Origin: Streptomyces qinzhouensis
Lineage (GTDB): Bacteria; Actinomycetota; Actinomycetes; Streptomycetales; Streptomycetaceae
DNA length: 64,000 nucleotides
Reading direction: 5' to 3'
Assembly (NCBI RefSeq): GCF_007856155.1
Contig: NZ_CP042266.1
Span: 5,270,001 to 5,334,000, forward strand
Below, piece by piece: positions 9,634-19,539 of the stretch. Below the pieces are notes generated by a model. The model searched no databases. It saw only the letters and a program-made list of their open reading frames with translations, and was not told the DNA's origin. The position numbers were made by a program, and so were the translations under genes. Position 1 is the stretch's first letter. Every line of letters begins with the position of its first letter.

Positions 9634-10428
9634 ATGCCCGAGTACGACGATGATCTGCGCCTCGCCCATGTCCTCGCGGACGCCGCCGACGCGACCACCA
9701 CGGCCCGGTTCAAGGCGCTCGACCTCCAGGTCGAGACCAAGCCCGATATGACCCCGGTGTCCGAGGCCGACCGGGCGGCCGAGGAACTGATCCGCGGGCA
9801 GCTCCAGCGGGCCCGGCCGCGGGACGCGATCCTCGGCGAGGAGTACGGCGTCGAGGGCACGGGCCCGCGCCGCTGGGTGATCGACCCGATCGACGGGACC
9901 AAGAACTATGTCCGCGGGGTGCCCGTCTGGGCGACGCTGATCTCGCTGATGGAGCAGGGCGAGGGCGGCTGGCGGCCGGTCGTCGGCGTTGTGTCCGCCC
10001 CGGCCCTGGGCCGGCGCTGGTGGGCGGCCGAGGGGGCCGGCGCCTATACCGGCCGGTCGCTGACGTCGGCGACGCCGATGCGGGTCTCCTCGGTCTCCCG
10101 TATCGAGGACGCTTCGTTCGGGTACTCCTCGCTCACGGGCTGGCAGGAGCGGGGGCGCCTCGACGGTCTCCTCCGGCTGAGCGACGACTGCTGGCGCACC
10201 CGCGGTTACGGCGATTTCTGGTCGTACATGATGGTGGCCGAGGGCTCCGTCGATATCTGCGCGGAGCCGGAGCTGTCGCTGTGGGACATGGCGGCCGTGG
10301 CGGTCGTCGTCCAGGAGGCGGGCGGCACGTTCACCGGCCTCGACGGCCGCCCGGGCCCGCACAGCGGCAACGCGGCCGCGTCGAACGGCCTGCTGCACGA
10401 GACCCTGCTGGGTTATCTCGGAGACTGA
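9634..10428 (+). CDS. hisN: Histidinol-phosphatase, inositol-monophosphatase family
   Basis: 264-residue Mg-dependent phosphatase of the IMPase superfamily. The metal-site motif DPIDGTKNYVRG lies near residues 85-96, preceded by GEEYG, and the second motif (W-D-M-A-A) is near residue 220. In S. coelicolor the orthologue at this syntenic position is HisN, which dephosphorylates L-histidinol phosphate in histidine synthesis away from the main his cluster. ATG 9634 is preceded by GTGAGG and also by TAGGGT 7 nt upstream, so the message may be leaderless. An inositol- or other sugar-phosphate role cannot be excluded from sequence alone. Confidence 0.85.
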   Translation: MPEYDDDLRLAHVLADAADATTTARFKALDLQVETKPDMTPVSEADRAAEELIRGQLQRARPRDAILGEEYGVEGTGPRRWVIDPIDGTKNYVRGVPVWATLISLMEQGEGGWRPVVGVVSAPALGRRWWAAEGAGAYTGRSLTSATPMRVSSVSRIEDASFGYSSLTGWQERGRLDGLLRLSDDCWRTRGYGDFWSYMMVAEGSVDICAEPELSLWDMAAVAVVVQEAGGTFTGLDGRPGPHSGNAAASNGLLHETLLGYLGD

Positions 10429-10543
10429 CCGCGCCCTGTGGCCGGTGAGTTTCACCGCCCCGGCTGTGCCCTTCTGGTGGGGGTCGACCTGTGGGGTCGC
10501 CCCTGGGGTGTTCATGGCCAACTGACTCGGACCGGGCCCACCT

Positions 10544-10712
10544 CTCGGCGCGGCGAGTGAGCCGAAGGGGCGCGCCGAGTTCTGGAGGGAGAACGCGCGG
10601 AGATCGCGAGGAACGAGTGATCGAGCACGATCGACTGAAGAACTCGGCTTAAGCGCCCCGGAGGCGAACCGAGCCTTGAAAGGAGGAGCGCCCCGGAGGC
10701 GAACCGAGCCTT
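10544..10712. repeat. Folded repeat element between hisN and the SMR gene
   Basis: The space between two convergent genes contains three hairpins and a direct repeat. CTCGGCGCG (10544-10552) pairs with CGCGCCGAG (10571-10579). CCGAGTT (about 10576) can pair with AACTCGG (10641-10647) around an inner GATCG/CGATC hairpin. A 25-bp unit at 10653-10677 is repeated exactly at 10688-10712, followed by TTAAAAAAAA. No open frame has convincing codon bias. It may be a structured RNA or a dispersed repeat. Confidence 0.5.
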
Positions 10713-10720
10713 AAAAAAAA

Positions 10721-11044
10721 TCAGTGCGCGGACCCCGAGAGCTGGAGGCCGATAACCCCCACGATCACCAGCGAGATGGAGACGATCTTCAGGGTGGACA
10801 CGAGGTCGCCCAGGAAGATCATGCCGTAGATCGCGGTGCCGGCGGCGCCGATGCCGGTCCAGACCGCGTACGCCGGGCCCACGTCCAGTTTTTTCAGGGC
10901 GAGCGTGAGCAGGCCGAAGCTGCCGAGGGCGAAGGCGGCGAAGGCGACGGTGGGCCAGAGGCGGGTGAAGCCGTGGGACAGCTTCAGACAGACGGCGAAT
11001 CCCGTTTCCAGGATTCCGGCGACTACCACGAGCAGCCACGCCAT
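10721..11044 (-). CDS. Small multidrug resistance (SMR) family transporter
   Basis: 107-residue protein with four hydrophobic helices filling its whole length. Membrane-embedded Glu13 (AGILETGFAV), the site of proton/substrate antiport, is present, as is the AYAVWTGIGAAGTA motif of helix 3. Members of this family work as dual-topology dimers that export guanidinium or quaternary ammonium compounds. ATG 11044 follows GGAGG at 5-6 nt. I looked upstream for a guanidine riboswitch and did not recognise one. The stop codon is followed directly by eight T residues on the coding strand. Confidence 0.88.
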   Translation of the reverse strand: MAWLLVVVAGILETGFAVCLKLSHGFTRLWPTVAFAAFALGSFGLLTLALKKLDVGPAYAVWTGIGAAGTAIYGMIFLGDLVSTLKIVSISLVIVGVIGLQLSGSAH

Positions 11045-11172
11045 GTGAGTGCCTCCCCAACAGTCGGTGACTGCTTCGTCGGACTTGTTGCGATTATGCA
11101 TGTGCCGATGGAGGTACGCCGCAAACGTCGTCGCGGCATCGGATTGCGCGTCGCCGGGGCCCGGGGTGGGGG

Positions 11173-12186
11173 TCAGTCGCCTTCGTGCCGCTCCCGGGTG
11201 GCCAGCAGCCGGCGGAGGGAGTAGAGCCGGGCGGGGTCGGCGTGGCCTTGGGCGACCCAGTCGTCGAGGGCGCAGTCGGGTTCGTCGTGGCTGCAGGCGC
11301 GGGGGCAGTTCTCGGTGCCGGGCTCCAGGTCGGGGAAGGCGAGGATGACGCGTGCCGGGTCGACGTGGTGGAGGCCGAAGGAGCGTACGCCCGGGGTGTC
11401 GATGACCCAGCCGCCGCTGTCGCCGGTCAGCGGCAGGGCCAGGGCGGAGGTGGTGGTGTGGCGGCCTCGGCCGGTGACGGCGTTGACGAGGCCCGTGCTG
11501 CGCCGCCGGTTTTCGGGGACGAGTGCGTTGACCAGGGTTGTTTTGCCGACGCCGGAGTGGCCGACGAAGGCGGTCGTCCGGCCGGTGAGGTATTCCAGGA
11601 CCCGGTCGGCGGCCCGGCCGTCCACGAACTCGTCGCGGGTGGTGACGATGTGCGGGACGCCGAGCGCGCCGTACATCTCCAGCAGTTCGTCCGCGGGGGC
11701 CAGATCGGATTTGGTGAGGACGAGGAGGGGTGTGAGCCCGCCGTCGTACGCGGCGACCAGGCAGCGGTCGATGAGCCGGGGCCGCGGTTCGGGGTCGGCG
11801 AGTGCGGTGACGATCGCGAGCTGGTCGGCGTTGGCGACGACCACGCGCTCGTAGGGATCGTCGTCGTCGGCGGTACGGCGCAGTACGGAGGTCCGCGGTG
11901 AGATGCGGACGATCCGGGCCAGGGTGTCCTTGGCTCCGGACAGGTCGCCGACGAGGGCGACCCGGTCGCCGACGACGGCCGCCTTGCGGCCGAGTTCGCG
12001 GGCCTTCATCGCGAGGACGATCCGGTCTTCGACGAGGCAGGTCAGCCGGCCCCGGTCGACGGTGAGGACCATGCCTTCGGAGGCGTCCTCGTGTTTGGGC
12101 CGGATGTTGGTCCGGGGCCGGTTGCCCTTCCGGTTGGGGCGGACGCGGATGTCGTCCTCGTCGGGGTTCTTGCCGTAGCGCCGCAT
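11173..12186 (-). CDS. rsgA: Ribosome biogenesis GTPase RsgA
   Basis: 337-residue circularly permuted GTPase that checks the 30S decoding centre in late small-subunit maturation. An N-terminal OB-fold region is followed by G4 (TKSD, about residue 157), then G1 (GHSGVGKTT, about residue 208) and G3 (DTPG), the permuted order that defines the family. A C-terminal Cys/His cluster (C-x3-C-x-H-x4-C) binds zinc. The gene lies 15 nt downstream of the aroA stop codon, so the two are probably cotranscribed. The ribosome site is weak, which fits coupling to aroA translation. Confidence 0.93.
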   Translation of the reverse strand: MRRYGKNPDEDDIRVRPNRKGNRPRTNIRPKHEDASEGMVLTVDRGRLTCLVEDRIVLAMKARELGRKAAVVGDRVALVGDLSGAKDTLARIVRISPRTSVLRRTADDDDPYERVVVANADQLAIVTALADPEPRPRLIDRCLVAAYDGGLTPLLVLTKSDLAPADELLEMYGALGVPHIVTTRDEFVDGRAADRVLEYLTGRTTAFVGHSGVGKTTLVNALVPENRRRSTGLVNAVTGRGRHTTTSALALPLTGDSGGWVIDTPGVRSFGLHHVDPARVILAFPDLEPGTENCPRACSHDEPDCALDDWVAQGHADPARLYSLRRLLATRERHEGD

Positions 12187-12201
12187 TGCTTCAGTTCCCG
12201 T

Positions 12202-13548
12202 TCAGCTTTCGGCCCCCGCCGTCTCGGGTACGCCGAGCATGGCGGCCCACATCGCCGGGAAGTCGGGGAGGGTTTTGGCGGTGGTCGCCACGTTCTCGAT
12301 GTCGACGCCCTTGACGGCGAGGCCGATGATGCTGCCCGCGGTGGCCATGCGGTGGTCGTCGTAGGTGTGGAAGACGCCGCCGTGCAGGGTGCGGGGGCGG
12401 ATGTGGAGGCCGTCCTCGGTTTCGGTGACATCGCCGCCGAGTCCGTTGATCTCGCGGGTGAGTGCGGCCAGCCGGTCCGTTTCGTGGAGCCGCAGATGGG
12501 CGACGCCCCGCAGGGTGGAGGGGGAGTCGGCGAGGGCGGCGACGGCGGCGATGCCGGGGGTCAGCTCGCCGACCTCGGAGAGGTCGACGTCGATGCCGTG
12601 GATCCGGCCGCTGCCGGTGAAGGTGAGGCCGAGGTCGGTCAGCTCGCAGGCGCCGCCCATCTCGGTGAAGATCCGGCGCAGCGCGTCGCCGGGCTGGGTG
12701 GTGCGTTCGGGCCAGTCGCGGACGGTGACCCGGCCGCCGGTGATCAGCGCGGCGGCCAGGAAGGGCTGGGCGTTGGAGAGGTCGGGCTCGATGACCAGAT
12801 CGCGGCCGAGGAGCGCGGAGGAGGTGACCCGCCACACATTGGGTTCGCCGCCGGTTTCCGGCTCGTCGACCTGGGCGCCGACCGCGCGCAGCATGTCGAC
12901 GGTCATCCGGATGTGTGGCATCGACGGCAGCCTGCCGCCCACGTGCCGTACCTCGACGCCCTGGTTGAAGCGGGGGGCGGAGAGCAGCAGGGCGGAGACG
13001 AACTGTGACGAGGAGGAGGCGTCGATCTCCACGGAGCCGCCGTCCAGGGCGCCGCCGCCGTGGACGGTCATGGGGAGGGAGCCGCGGCCGTCGTCGTCGA
13101 TCCGGGCGCCCAGGGCGCGCAGTGCGTCGATCACGCCGTGCAGGGGCCGCTCGTACGACCGGGGGTCGCCGTCGAAGCGGACGGGGCCGTCGGCGAGGGC
13201 GGCGACGGGCGGCAGGAAGCGCATGACGGTGCCCGCGTTGCCGACGTCGACGGTGGCGGGGCCGTGCAGTCCGGCGGGGATGACGCGCCAGGCCTCGCCC
13301 TCGCCGTCGGGGCCGACGCCCTCCTCGATGCCGACGCCGAGGGCGCGCAGCGCCTCGGCCATCAGCAGGCTGTCGCGGGAGCGCAGGGGGCGGCGCAGCC
13401 AGCCCGGCTCGGCCGCGAGGGCGGCCAGGACGAGGGCGCGGTTGGTGACCGACTTGGATCCGGGCACGGTCACCGTCGCTTCGACGGCTCCGGTCGCGTA
13501 GGGGGCGGGCCAGAGGGCGGGGGCGGGGTGCGCCGGGGCTTCGGTCAT
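12202..13548 (-). CDS. aroA: 3-phosphoshikimate 1-carboxyvinyltransferase (EPSP synthase)
   Basis: 448-residue enzyme of the shikimate pathway that transfers enolpyruvate from PEP to shikimate-3-phosphate. The N-terminal substrate motif [10 protein letters not shown] (near residue 28), the [10 protein letters not shown] motif, and the C-terminal ETDRLAAL and DDHRMATAG motifs are all present. ATG 13548 is chosen because TAAAGT ends 7 nt before it, the spacing of a leaderless start; ATG 13554 would begin one nucleotide after that hexamer. The gene is first in an operon with rsgA. Confidence 0.93.
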   Translation of the reverse strand: MTEAPAHPAPALWPAPYATGAVEATVTVPGSKSVTNRALVLAALAAEPGWLRRPLRSRDSLLMAEALRALGVGIEEGVGPDGEGEAWRVIPAGLHGPATVDVGNAGTVMRFLPPVAALADGPVRFDGDPRSYERPLHGVIDALRALGARIDDDGRGSLPMTVHGGGALDGGSVEIDASSSSQFVSALLLSAPRFNQGVEVRHVGGRLPSMPHIRMTVDMLRAVGAQVDEPETGGEPNVWRVTSSALLGRDLVIEPDLSNAQPFLAAALITGGRVTVRDWPERTTQPGDALRRIFTEMGGACELTDLGLTFTGSGRIHGIDVDLSEVGELTPGIAAVAALADSPSTLRGVAHLRLHETDRLAALTREINGLGGDVTETEDGLHIRPRTLHGGVFHTYDDHRMATAGSIIGLAVKGVDIENVATTAKTLPDFPAMWAAMLGVPETAGAES

Positions 13549-13683
13549 GGCCATTACTTTAGTGGCTCGCCCGACGCCCCGATCTTGATCAAATCTGCCG
13601 AAACCGGGGCGTAATCGTTCCGTGGTACGTGGTCGGCACAGGGTGAGGGGCTCCGGCCAGGTTCCCCGGCTCCGGGCCCCGGA

Positions 13684-14451
13684 TCACCGGAGGCCGAGCA
13701 GCCAGCGTCCGCCGCCGATCAGCGAGCAGAGCGAGACCGCGTGGAAGAGGAACAGCCATAGTCCGGCCGGGACGTGGGTGAGCCGGGACAGCTGATCGGC
13801 GTCGGAGTCGGAGGCGCCGCCGTGGCGGCGCTTGGCCTGGAGCTCGAAGGCCGGACGGACCCCGCCGAGCAGCAGGAACCAGACCGCGGTGGCGGCGAAC
13901 CCGGCCTGGACGCCGGGTTCGGCGAGCCAGGAGATCAGCAGGAAGGCGGCGCCCGTCAGGACGACTGTGAGGACCCCGTACACATTCCTGATCATCATCA
14001 GCATCGCCAGCAGCAGACCTGTGGCCAGCCACAGCAGCAGGGTGGTCCGCCCGGCGGTGAGCAGCGCGGCGCCGCCGAGGCCGAGCAGGGGCGGGGCGGT
14101 GTAGCCCGCGGCGGCGGTGAGGATCATGCCGATTCCGGTGGGCCGGCCCCGGCTCACGGTCAGTCCGCTGGTGTCGGAGTGCAGCCGGATGCCCTCCAGT
14201 TTGCGGCCGGTGAGCAGGGCGATCAGTCCGTGCCCGCCCTCGTGGGCGATGGTGACGGCGTTGCGGGAGAGCCGCCATATCGGGTTGGGGACGACCGCGA
14301 TCAGGGCGAGGGCGCCGCTGAGCACGATGATCCACTGTTCCGGCGCCGGCTGGATGCCGGTGAGCCGGTCCCATAGCTCGGCCGGGGACGCGCTGCTCAG
14401 GAGAAGGCCGGTCGTGGCGTCGGCGAGACCGGCGACGGGGGTCCTGTCCAT
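13684..14451 (-). CDS. M50 family membrane metalloprotease
   Basis: 255-residue polytopic membrane protein of the peptidase M50B-like group. The zinc motif HEGGH is at about residues 68-72 in a hydrophobic setting, and at least five further transmembrane segments follow. Family members cleave membrane-embedded substrates, but many actinobacterial ones have no known substrate. ATG 14451 is preceded by AGGAG at 9 nt. Upstream extension in frame is possible but low-complexity and unlikely. It stands alone, convergent to nothing and divergent from the SRAP gene. Confidence 0.85.
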   Translation of the reverse strand: MDRTPVAGLADATTGLLLSSASPAELWDRLTGIQPAPEQWIIVLSGALALIAVVPNPIWRLSRNAVTIAHEGGHGLIALLTGRKLEGIRLHSDTSGLTVSRGRPTGIGMILTAAAGYTAPPLLGLGGAALLTAGRTTLLLWLATGLLLAMLMMIRNVYGVLTVVLTGAAFLLISWLAEPGVQAGFAATAVWFLLLGGVRPAFELQAKRRHGGASDSDADQLSRLTHVPAGLWLFLFHAVSLCSLIGGGRWLLGLR

Positions 14452-14769
14452 GACGGGCGGCTCCTGGGATAGGGAAGGGAGTGCAGTGTGGCATTCACCG
14501 GTGTGTATCCGGGGAGACGCCCGGGCGGAGCCGATCGTTCCGGCCCTGGGGGCCGTCCGGCCCGGTAGCGGCGGGACAAGGCGGGCGATTCGCGGGCGGT
14601 CCGGGGACGGAGCCCGGGCGCCCGGCCACGGCCCCCGGCCGCCTTCGGCGGGCTTTTCAGCCACCGGGGCCGTCCGGCCCGGCAGACTGCAGGGGCGTAC
14701 GCGGCGGCCGCCCGGTCATGGATACGGCCTCGGGCCCGGTCCGGCGGGTCCCCGGCCGCGGCACGCGAC

Positions 14770-14828
14770 GGACCCGCGGATTCACGGGACCGCGGACCCG
14801 CGGATTCACGGGACCGCGGACCCGCGGA
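14770..14828. repeat. 24-bp tandem repeat
   Basis: Two exact 24-bp units (14770-14793, 14794-14817) and an 11-bp third start lie between the divergent M50 and SRAP genes. The repeated core contains GGACCCGCGGATTCACGGG. The rest of the 443-bp gap holds no gene. Confidence 0.7.
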
Positions 14829-14894
14829 GCGACGGCGCCGCGGAATCACAGCGCACGGCCGCATGGTTGTGCAGGGCGAAGGGGTGGTTGGCAG

Positions 14895-15710
14895 ATGTGT
14901 GGACGGTACGCGGCCGGTCGGGGGCCCGAGGACCTCGTCGGGCTCTTCGGCGTACAGAAGTGGGAGCCGGAGGAGACCCTGGCCCCCGACTACAACGTGG
15001 CCCCGACCAAGCAGGTCCACGTCATATTGGAACGCCCGCTGAGGGACTCCGGCGATCCCGCGCCGGTCCGCCAGCTCCGGACGGTGAAGTGGGGGCTGGT
15101 GCCGTCCTGGGCGAAGTCGCCTGAGGGCGCCGCCCGGTTGATCAACGCCCGGGCGGAGACCGTCCACGAGAAGCCGTCGTTCCGCCGGGCCTTCGCCGCC
15201 CGCCGCTGCATCGTCCCCGCCGACGGCTACTTCGAGTGGGTGACCGGCGCCGAGGAGCGGGAGCTGGAGGAGAAGGGCCGGAAGAAGCGGCCCCGCAAGC
15301 AGCCGTACTTCGTCACGCCCGCCGACGGTTCGGTCTTCGCCATGGCCGGGCTGTACGAGTTCTGGCGCGACCGTACGCTGCCGGACGACCATCCGCAGGC
15401 CTGGTGGGCCACCTGCACGGTCATCACCACCGAGGCGGAGACCGGCCCGCTGGGCGTGGCGCCCGCCGACGGGCCGCGGACGCTGGCGGAGATCCACCCC
15501 CGGATGCCGCTGATGCTGACCCCCGACCGCTGGGACGACTGGCTGGACCCGGCGCATACGGACCCGGCCGGGCTGCGGTTGCTGCTCGTCCCGCCGCCGG
15601 AGGGGCTGATGCGGGCCTATCCGGTCTCCACCGCGGTCAGCAACGTCCGTAACAACGGTGCCGAGCTGCTGACCGAGCTGGCGGCCCCGGAGGAGGGCAC
15701 GCTGTTCTGA
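14895..15710 (+). CDS. SRAP-domain protein (YedK/HMCES family)
   Basis: 271-residue single-domain SRAP protein. Cys2, exposed after Met removal (MCGRY), is the residue that forms a thiazolidine crosslink with abasic sites in single-stranded DNA. The other catalytic positions are visible: Asn in LINARAET, Glu in GYFEW and His in IHPRMP. This family shields abasic sites from error-prone repair. ATG 14895 is fixed by the requirement for Cys at position 2. A charged insert ([12 protein letters not shown]) precedes the Ala/Tyr core. It is not adjacent to imuB or dnaE2-type genes here. Confidence 0.92.
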   Translation: MCGRYAAGRGPEDLVGLFGVQKWEPEETLAPDYNVAPTKQVHVILERPLRDSGDPAPVRQLRTVKWGLVPSWAKSPEGAARLINARAETVHEKPSFRRAFAARRCIVPADGYFEWVTGAEERELEEKGRKKRPRKQPYFVTPADGSVFAMAGLYEFWRDRTLPDDHPQAWWATCTVITTEAETGPLGVAPADGPRTLAEIHPRMPLMLTPDRWDDWLDPAHTDPAGLRLLLVPPPEGLMRAYPVSTAVSNVRNNGAELLTELAAPEEGTLF

Positions 15711-15847
15711 CCCGGCCGCCCCGGGCCCGGCCCCTCGGCCGCCCCGGGCCCGCCGGTGCCCCGCTTCCGTGGACGGGCGCGGCAGGATGGAGCCGGTGCG
15801 GGGGACCGCGGCGCCCCGGGACCGGGGCCGGAACGGAGGATGTCGGG

Positions 15848-16564
15848 ATGGAGCACGGCCATCGGGACGGCGCGGGCCGGAAGCGCGACGGAACCGAAGC
15901 CCCCGGGGCAGCGGTGGCGGCAGCGGTGGTGGAGGAGGCCGAGGACGTCGAGACGGCGGCCGGGCCCGCCCGCGTCCGCTGGCACCGGGCCCGCCGGCCC
16001 CGGCTCGTCCTCGCCCTCGGCCACGGCGCGGGCGGCGGTACGGGCGCCCGCGACCTGGCCGCGCTCGCCCGGTCCCTGCCCGCCGACGGGGTGACCGTCG
16101 CCCTGGTGGAGCAGCCGTGGCGGGTGGCCGGAAAGAAGGTGGCCCCCGCCCCGAAGACCCTGGACATCGGCTGGCGCGATATCCGCCCCGCCCTGGCCCG
16201 CCCCGGACTGCCCGTTGTCGCCGGGGGCCGCAGCGCGGGTGCCCGGGTCGCCTGCCGGACCGCCCGGGAGCTGGGCGCCGCCGCCGTTCTCGCCCTCGCC
16301 TTCCCGCTCCATCCGCCCGGCCGGCCCGAGCGTTCCCGCGCGGAGGAACTGCTCGGCACCGGTGTGCCCACCCTTGTCGTCCAGGGCGGCAACGACTCCT
16401 TCGGCCGTCCGGAGGAGTTCCCCGGCGGGGCGTACGAACTCGTCGAGGTGCCCTTTGCCGACCACGCGTTCGCCGTGCCGAAGCGCTCCGGCCGGACCGA
16501 GGAGGAGACCGTGACGATGATCACGGAGGCGGTCGGGGGGTGGCTGCGGAGGCTGGGGGAATGA
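15848..16564 (+). CDS. Alpha/beta-hydrolase, KANL3/Tex30 type
   Basis: 238-residue predicted soluble hydrolase. The oxyanion region LGHGAGGG (about residue 58), nucleophile motif GGRSAGAR (Ser about 129), acidic residue in GGNDSFG and His in FADHAF make up a complete triad. It corresponds to the small KANL3/Tex30 domain family, whose substrates in bacteria are unknown. ATG 15848 follows GGAGG. Its last codons overlap the -35 element of the sigR promoter, and it sits 250 bp before sigR in the same direction, so readthrough into sigR is possible. Confidence 0.82.
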   Translation: MEHGHRDGAGRKRDGTEAPGAAVAAAVVEEAEDVETAAGPARVRWHRARRPRLVLALGHGAGGGTGARDLAALARSLPADGVTVALVEQPWRVAGKKVAPAPKTLDIGWRDIRPALARPGLPVVAGGRSAGARVACRTARELGAAAVLALAFPLHPPGRPERSRAEELLGTGVPTLVVQGGNDSFGRPEEFPGGAYELVEVPFADHAFAVPKRSGRTEEETVTMITEAVGGWLRRLGE

Positions 16565-16583
16565 CCGGCACCCCTGCTCTGTT
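16558..16583 (+). promoter_or_regulatory. Sigma-R autoregulatory promoter (sigRp2)
   Basis: GGAAT (16558-16562), an 18-nt spacer and GTT (16581-16583) match the sigma-R consensus exactly. Transcripts would start near 16590, upstream of an in-frame ATG at 16633 that yields a longer SigR. The -35 element overlaps the stop codon of the preceding hydrolase gene. Confidence 0.85.
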
Positions 16584-16632
16584 GTGCGGAGTACCAGCCA
16601 CCGAACAGAGTATGGAACAGGGAGTCCGACGC

Positions 16633-16818
16633 ATGGGATCGACCATCTGCCCCCGCCGTACGCACACGGCTGACCTCGGCTGGACCGTGCTCGCGTCGGA
16701 GGCCGCAGCCGCCGAGCGGGCGAAGACAGGGGTCGATCACCGAGAGTCCGCCGCCGAAGGTCGACTATTCTCCGATTCGAGCGGGTCCGCATTCGGCCTC
16801 GCCACAGCGTTGGAGGAG
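16633..16818 (+). CDS. N-terminal extension encoding the SigR-prime isoform
   Basis: In-frame with sigR, ATG 16633 has AGGGAG 8 nt upstream and adds 62 residues to the sigma factor. It lies downstream of sigRp2. In S. coelicolor the p2 transcript makes an unstable longer sigma-R isoform with an N-terminal extension of about 55 residues, degraded by Clp proteases to close the response. The same design is visible here, with a slightly longer extension. Whether both starts are used is inference. Confidence 0.65.
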
Positions 16819-17540
<722 letters not shown>

Positions 17541-17544
<4 letters not shown>

Positions 17545-17855
17545 GCTGCGGAGAGCCGCACGAGACGGACTGCTCGGAGGTGCTCGACCACCTCTATGAG
17601 CTTCTCGACGGTGAGATGCCCGACGGCGACTGCACCAAGTTCGAGGTGCACTTCGAGGAGTGCTCCCCCTGCCTGGAGATGTACGGGCTGGAACAGGCGG
17701 TGAAGAAGCTGGTCAAGCGGTGCTGCGGATCGGATGACGTCCCCTCCGACCTGCGCTCCAAGGTGATGGGCCGGATCGATCTGATCCGCGCCGGGCATCC
17801 CGTACCGGACGAGGACGTCACCGTCGGCGGACCGGAGTCCCCGGACCGCGAATGA
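17541..17855 (+). CDS. rsrA: Zinc-binding redox anti-sigma factor RsrA
   Basis: 104-residue ZAS-family anti-sigma factor that holds SigR until disulfide stress. The zinc ligands and redox cysteines fall at the S. coelicolor positions: Cys11, His37, Cys41 and Cys44 (HFEECSPC). Additional Cys3, Cys31 and a CC pair (near residue 62) are also present. Oxidation forms an intramolecular disulfide, expels zinc and frees SigR. The ATG overlaps the sigR stop codon by four bases, implying translational coupling. Confidence 0.95.
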
Positions 17856-18099
17856 CCCCATCGGGCCGGGCGCCCGGGGCCGCGACGGCCTCCGCTTCCG
17901 GGCTCTGAACGCGTTATCGGGCGCGCCGCAGCGATTCAAGGCGGCGCGCCCTTCGCCTGCCCGCCGCCACCCGCCCGCCGCCGCCGATTCACCCGGATGC
18001 GGGAACGGCCGGGCGGGCCGTCACTCCTTCGCCCGCCGCTCGTTAGCGTGACACCCGGGTGCACCACCGGCGCGCGGAGCACGAAGGAGGGGTGGCGAC

Positions 18100-19539
18100 G
18101 TGCGGTCCGTTCCGGCTGCGGCCTACGCCTACGTCCTGGGTGCCGTCCTCGGCACCCTCTGGTGCGTTCTGCCCGCCCTGCGCGCGCCCACCTCCTGGAC
18201 CACGCTCGGTCTCCTCGCCGCCCTGTACGCGCTCTGCGAGCTGCCCGGGCACTGTCCGTACACCGGCGACTCGCTCCCCGTCCGGCCCGGCTCCTTCTTC
18301 CCGGTGCTGCTGGCCGCCGCGTTCCTGCTGCCGCCCGCGGCGGCGGCGCTGGTCGCCGTGCCGGGCGCGCTGCTGTCCCGGGTCGACCGGCGGCCGGCCG
18401 CGGTACGGCGGATCTGGCGGGCCGCCCAGCTGGCGCTCGCGACCTGGGCGGCGGCCCGGACATACGCCCTGCTCGGCGTCGACCACATCCCCGGACCACC
18501 GGACTTTCCCTACGCGCTGCTGCCCGCCGCCGCCGGGGCGCTCGCCTTCTGTCTGGTCCTCGGACTGCTGGAGTGCGGTGTGCTCGCCAGCGCGGAGCGA
18601 CTGCCGCCGCGGAGCGCCTGGCGCTCGGCCGGGGCCCCGGGCGGGCCCGCCGGTGCCGGGCGGCCCGGCGGACCCGGCGGGCCGGTGGGCGCGGCGGCGG
18701 TGCCGTATCTGGTCCACGGCCTGGCCGGGCTGATGATGGCGGTGCTCTGGCGCAGCCCGTACGGGCCGGTATCGGCGGTCTTCGTGCTGCTGCCGATGTA
18801 CATCTCCTGCTGGCTGTTCGCCCAGTACCACCGTGAGTCCGCCGCCCACCGGGCGACCATCCGCTCCCTGGTCCAGGCCGTCGACATCAAGGACCGCTAT
18901 ACCCGCGGACACGGTGAACGGGTGGGCCGGGCCTCCGTGCTGATCGCCCGGGAGCTGCGGATGGACGAGGAGCGGCTCGAAGCGGTCCGGTTCGCCGGGA
19001 TCCTGCACGACGTGGGCAAACTCGGTGTCCCGACCCGGATCCTGCGCAAGGACGGACCGCTGACACCGCACGAGCGGCGGGTGATCGAATTGCATCCCGA
19101 GTACGGCCACGAGATCACCCGGGGCATCGGTTTCCTCCGCGAGGCCCGGGAGGCGATCCTCCACCACCACGAACGCCTCGACGGCACCGGATACCCGCAC
19201 GGGCTGGCCGGGGACGCCATCCCCGAGTTCGCGCGGGTGGTCGCGGTGGCCGACGCGTTCGACGCGATGACCTCCACCCGCTCCTACAGCAGGGCGCGGC
19301 CGGTGCCGGTCGCGCTGAAGGAACTGGAGCGGTGCGCGGGCGCCCAGTTCGATCCGCGGATGGTGACGGCACTGGTCAGGGCGCTCGCCCGGGACGGCTG
19401 GGAGACCGCGGTGACCTCGGACGAACCACTGCTGCCGCCCCAGCGCGACGGCGCGCAGGCCACGGCCGCGGTACCCCGGCACCCGGCCGCCGCCCCGGGT
19501 CCGGACCGGAGCCCGGGCCCGCGGGACGGCTGTCGGTGA
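18100..19539 (+). CDS. Membrane HD-GYP domain protein
   Basis: 479-residue protein with several N-terminal transmembrane helices (about residues 1-250) and a cytoplasmic HD-GYP domain. The HD pair is in ILHDVGKLG (about residues 301-309), and the full HHHERLDGTGYPHG motif follows near residues 354-367. HD-GYP domains hydrolyse cyclic-di-GMP to pGpG or GMP, a signal that controls Streptomyces development. GTG 18100 follows AGGAGG at about 8-9 nt. It overlaps the next gene, also an HD protein, by four bases. All catalytic residues appear intact, but activity is not proven. Confidence 0.88.
   Translation: MRSVPAAAYAYVLGAVLGTLWCVLPALRAPTSWTTLGLLAALYALCELPGHCPYTGDSLPVRPGSFFPVLLAAAFLLPPAAAALVAVPGALLSRVDRRPAAVRRIWRAAQLALATWAAARTYALLGVDHIPGPPDFPYALLPAAAGALAFCLVLGLLECGVLASAERLPPRSAWRSAGAPGGPAGAGRPGGPGGPVGAAAVPYLVHGLAGLMMAVLWRSPYGPVSAVFVLLPMYISCWLFAQYHRESAAHRATIRSLVQAVDIKDRYTRGHGERVGRASVLIARELRMDEERLEAVRFAGILHDVGKLGVPTRILRKDGPLTPHERRVIELHPEYGHEITRGIGFLREAREAILHHHERLDGTGYPHGLAGDAIPEFARVVAVADAFDAMTSTRSYSRARPVPVALKELERCAGAQFDPRMVTALVRALARDGWETAVTSDEPLLPPQRDGAQATAAVPRHPAAAPGPDRSPGPRDGCR

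Noticed and set aside
10512..11060. 182-residue minus-strand frame through the folded repeat and the SMR gene
   Set aside because: It overlaps the SMR transporter out of frame and lacks codon bias. The repeat region alone is better explained as non-coding.
11045..11172. Guanidine (ykkC-type) riboswitch before the SMR gene
   Set aside because: I looked for the conserved loops of guanidine riboswitches and saw none.
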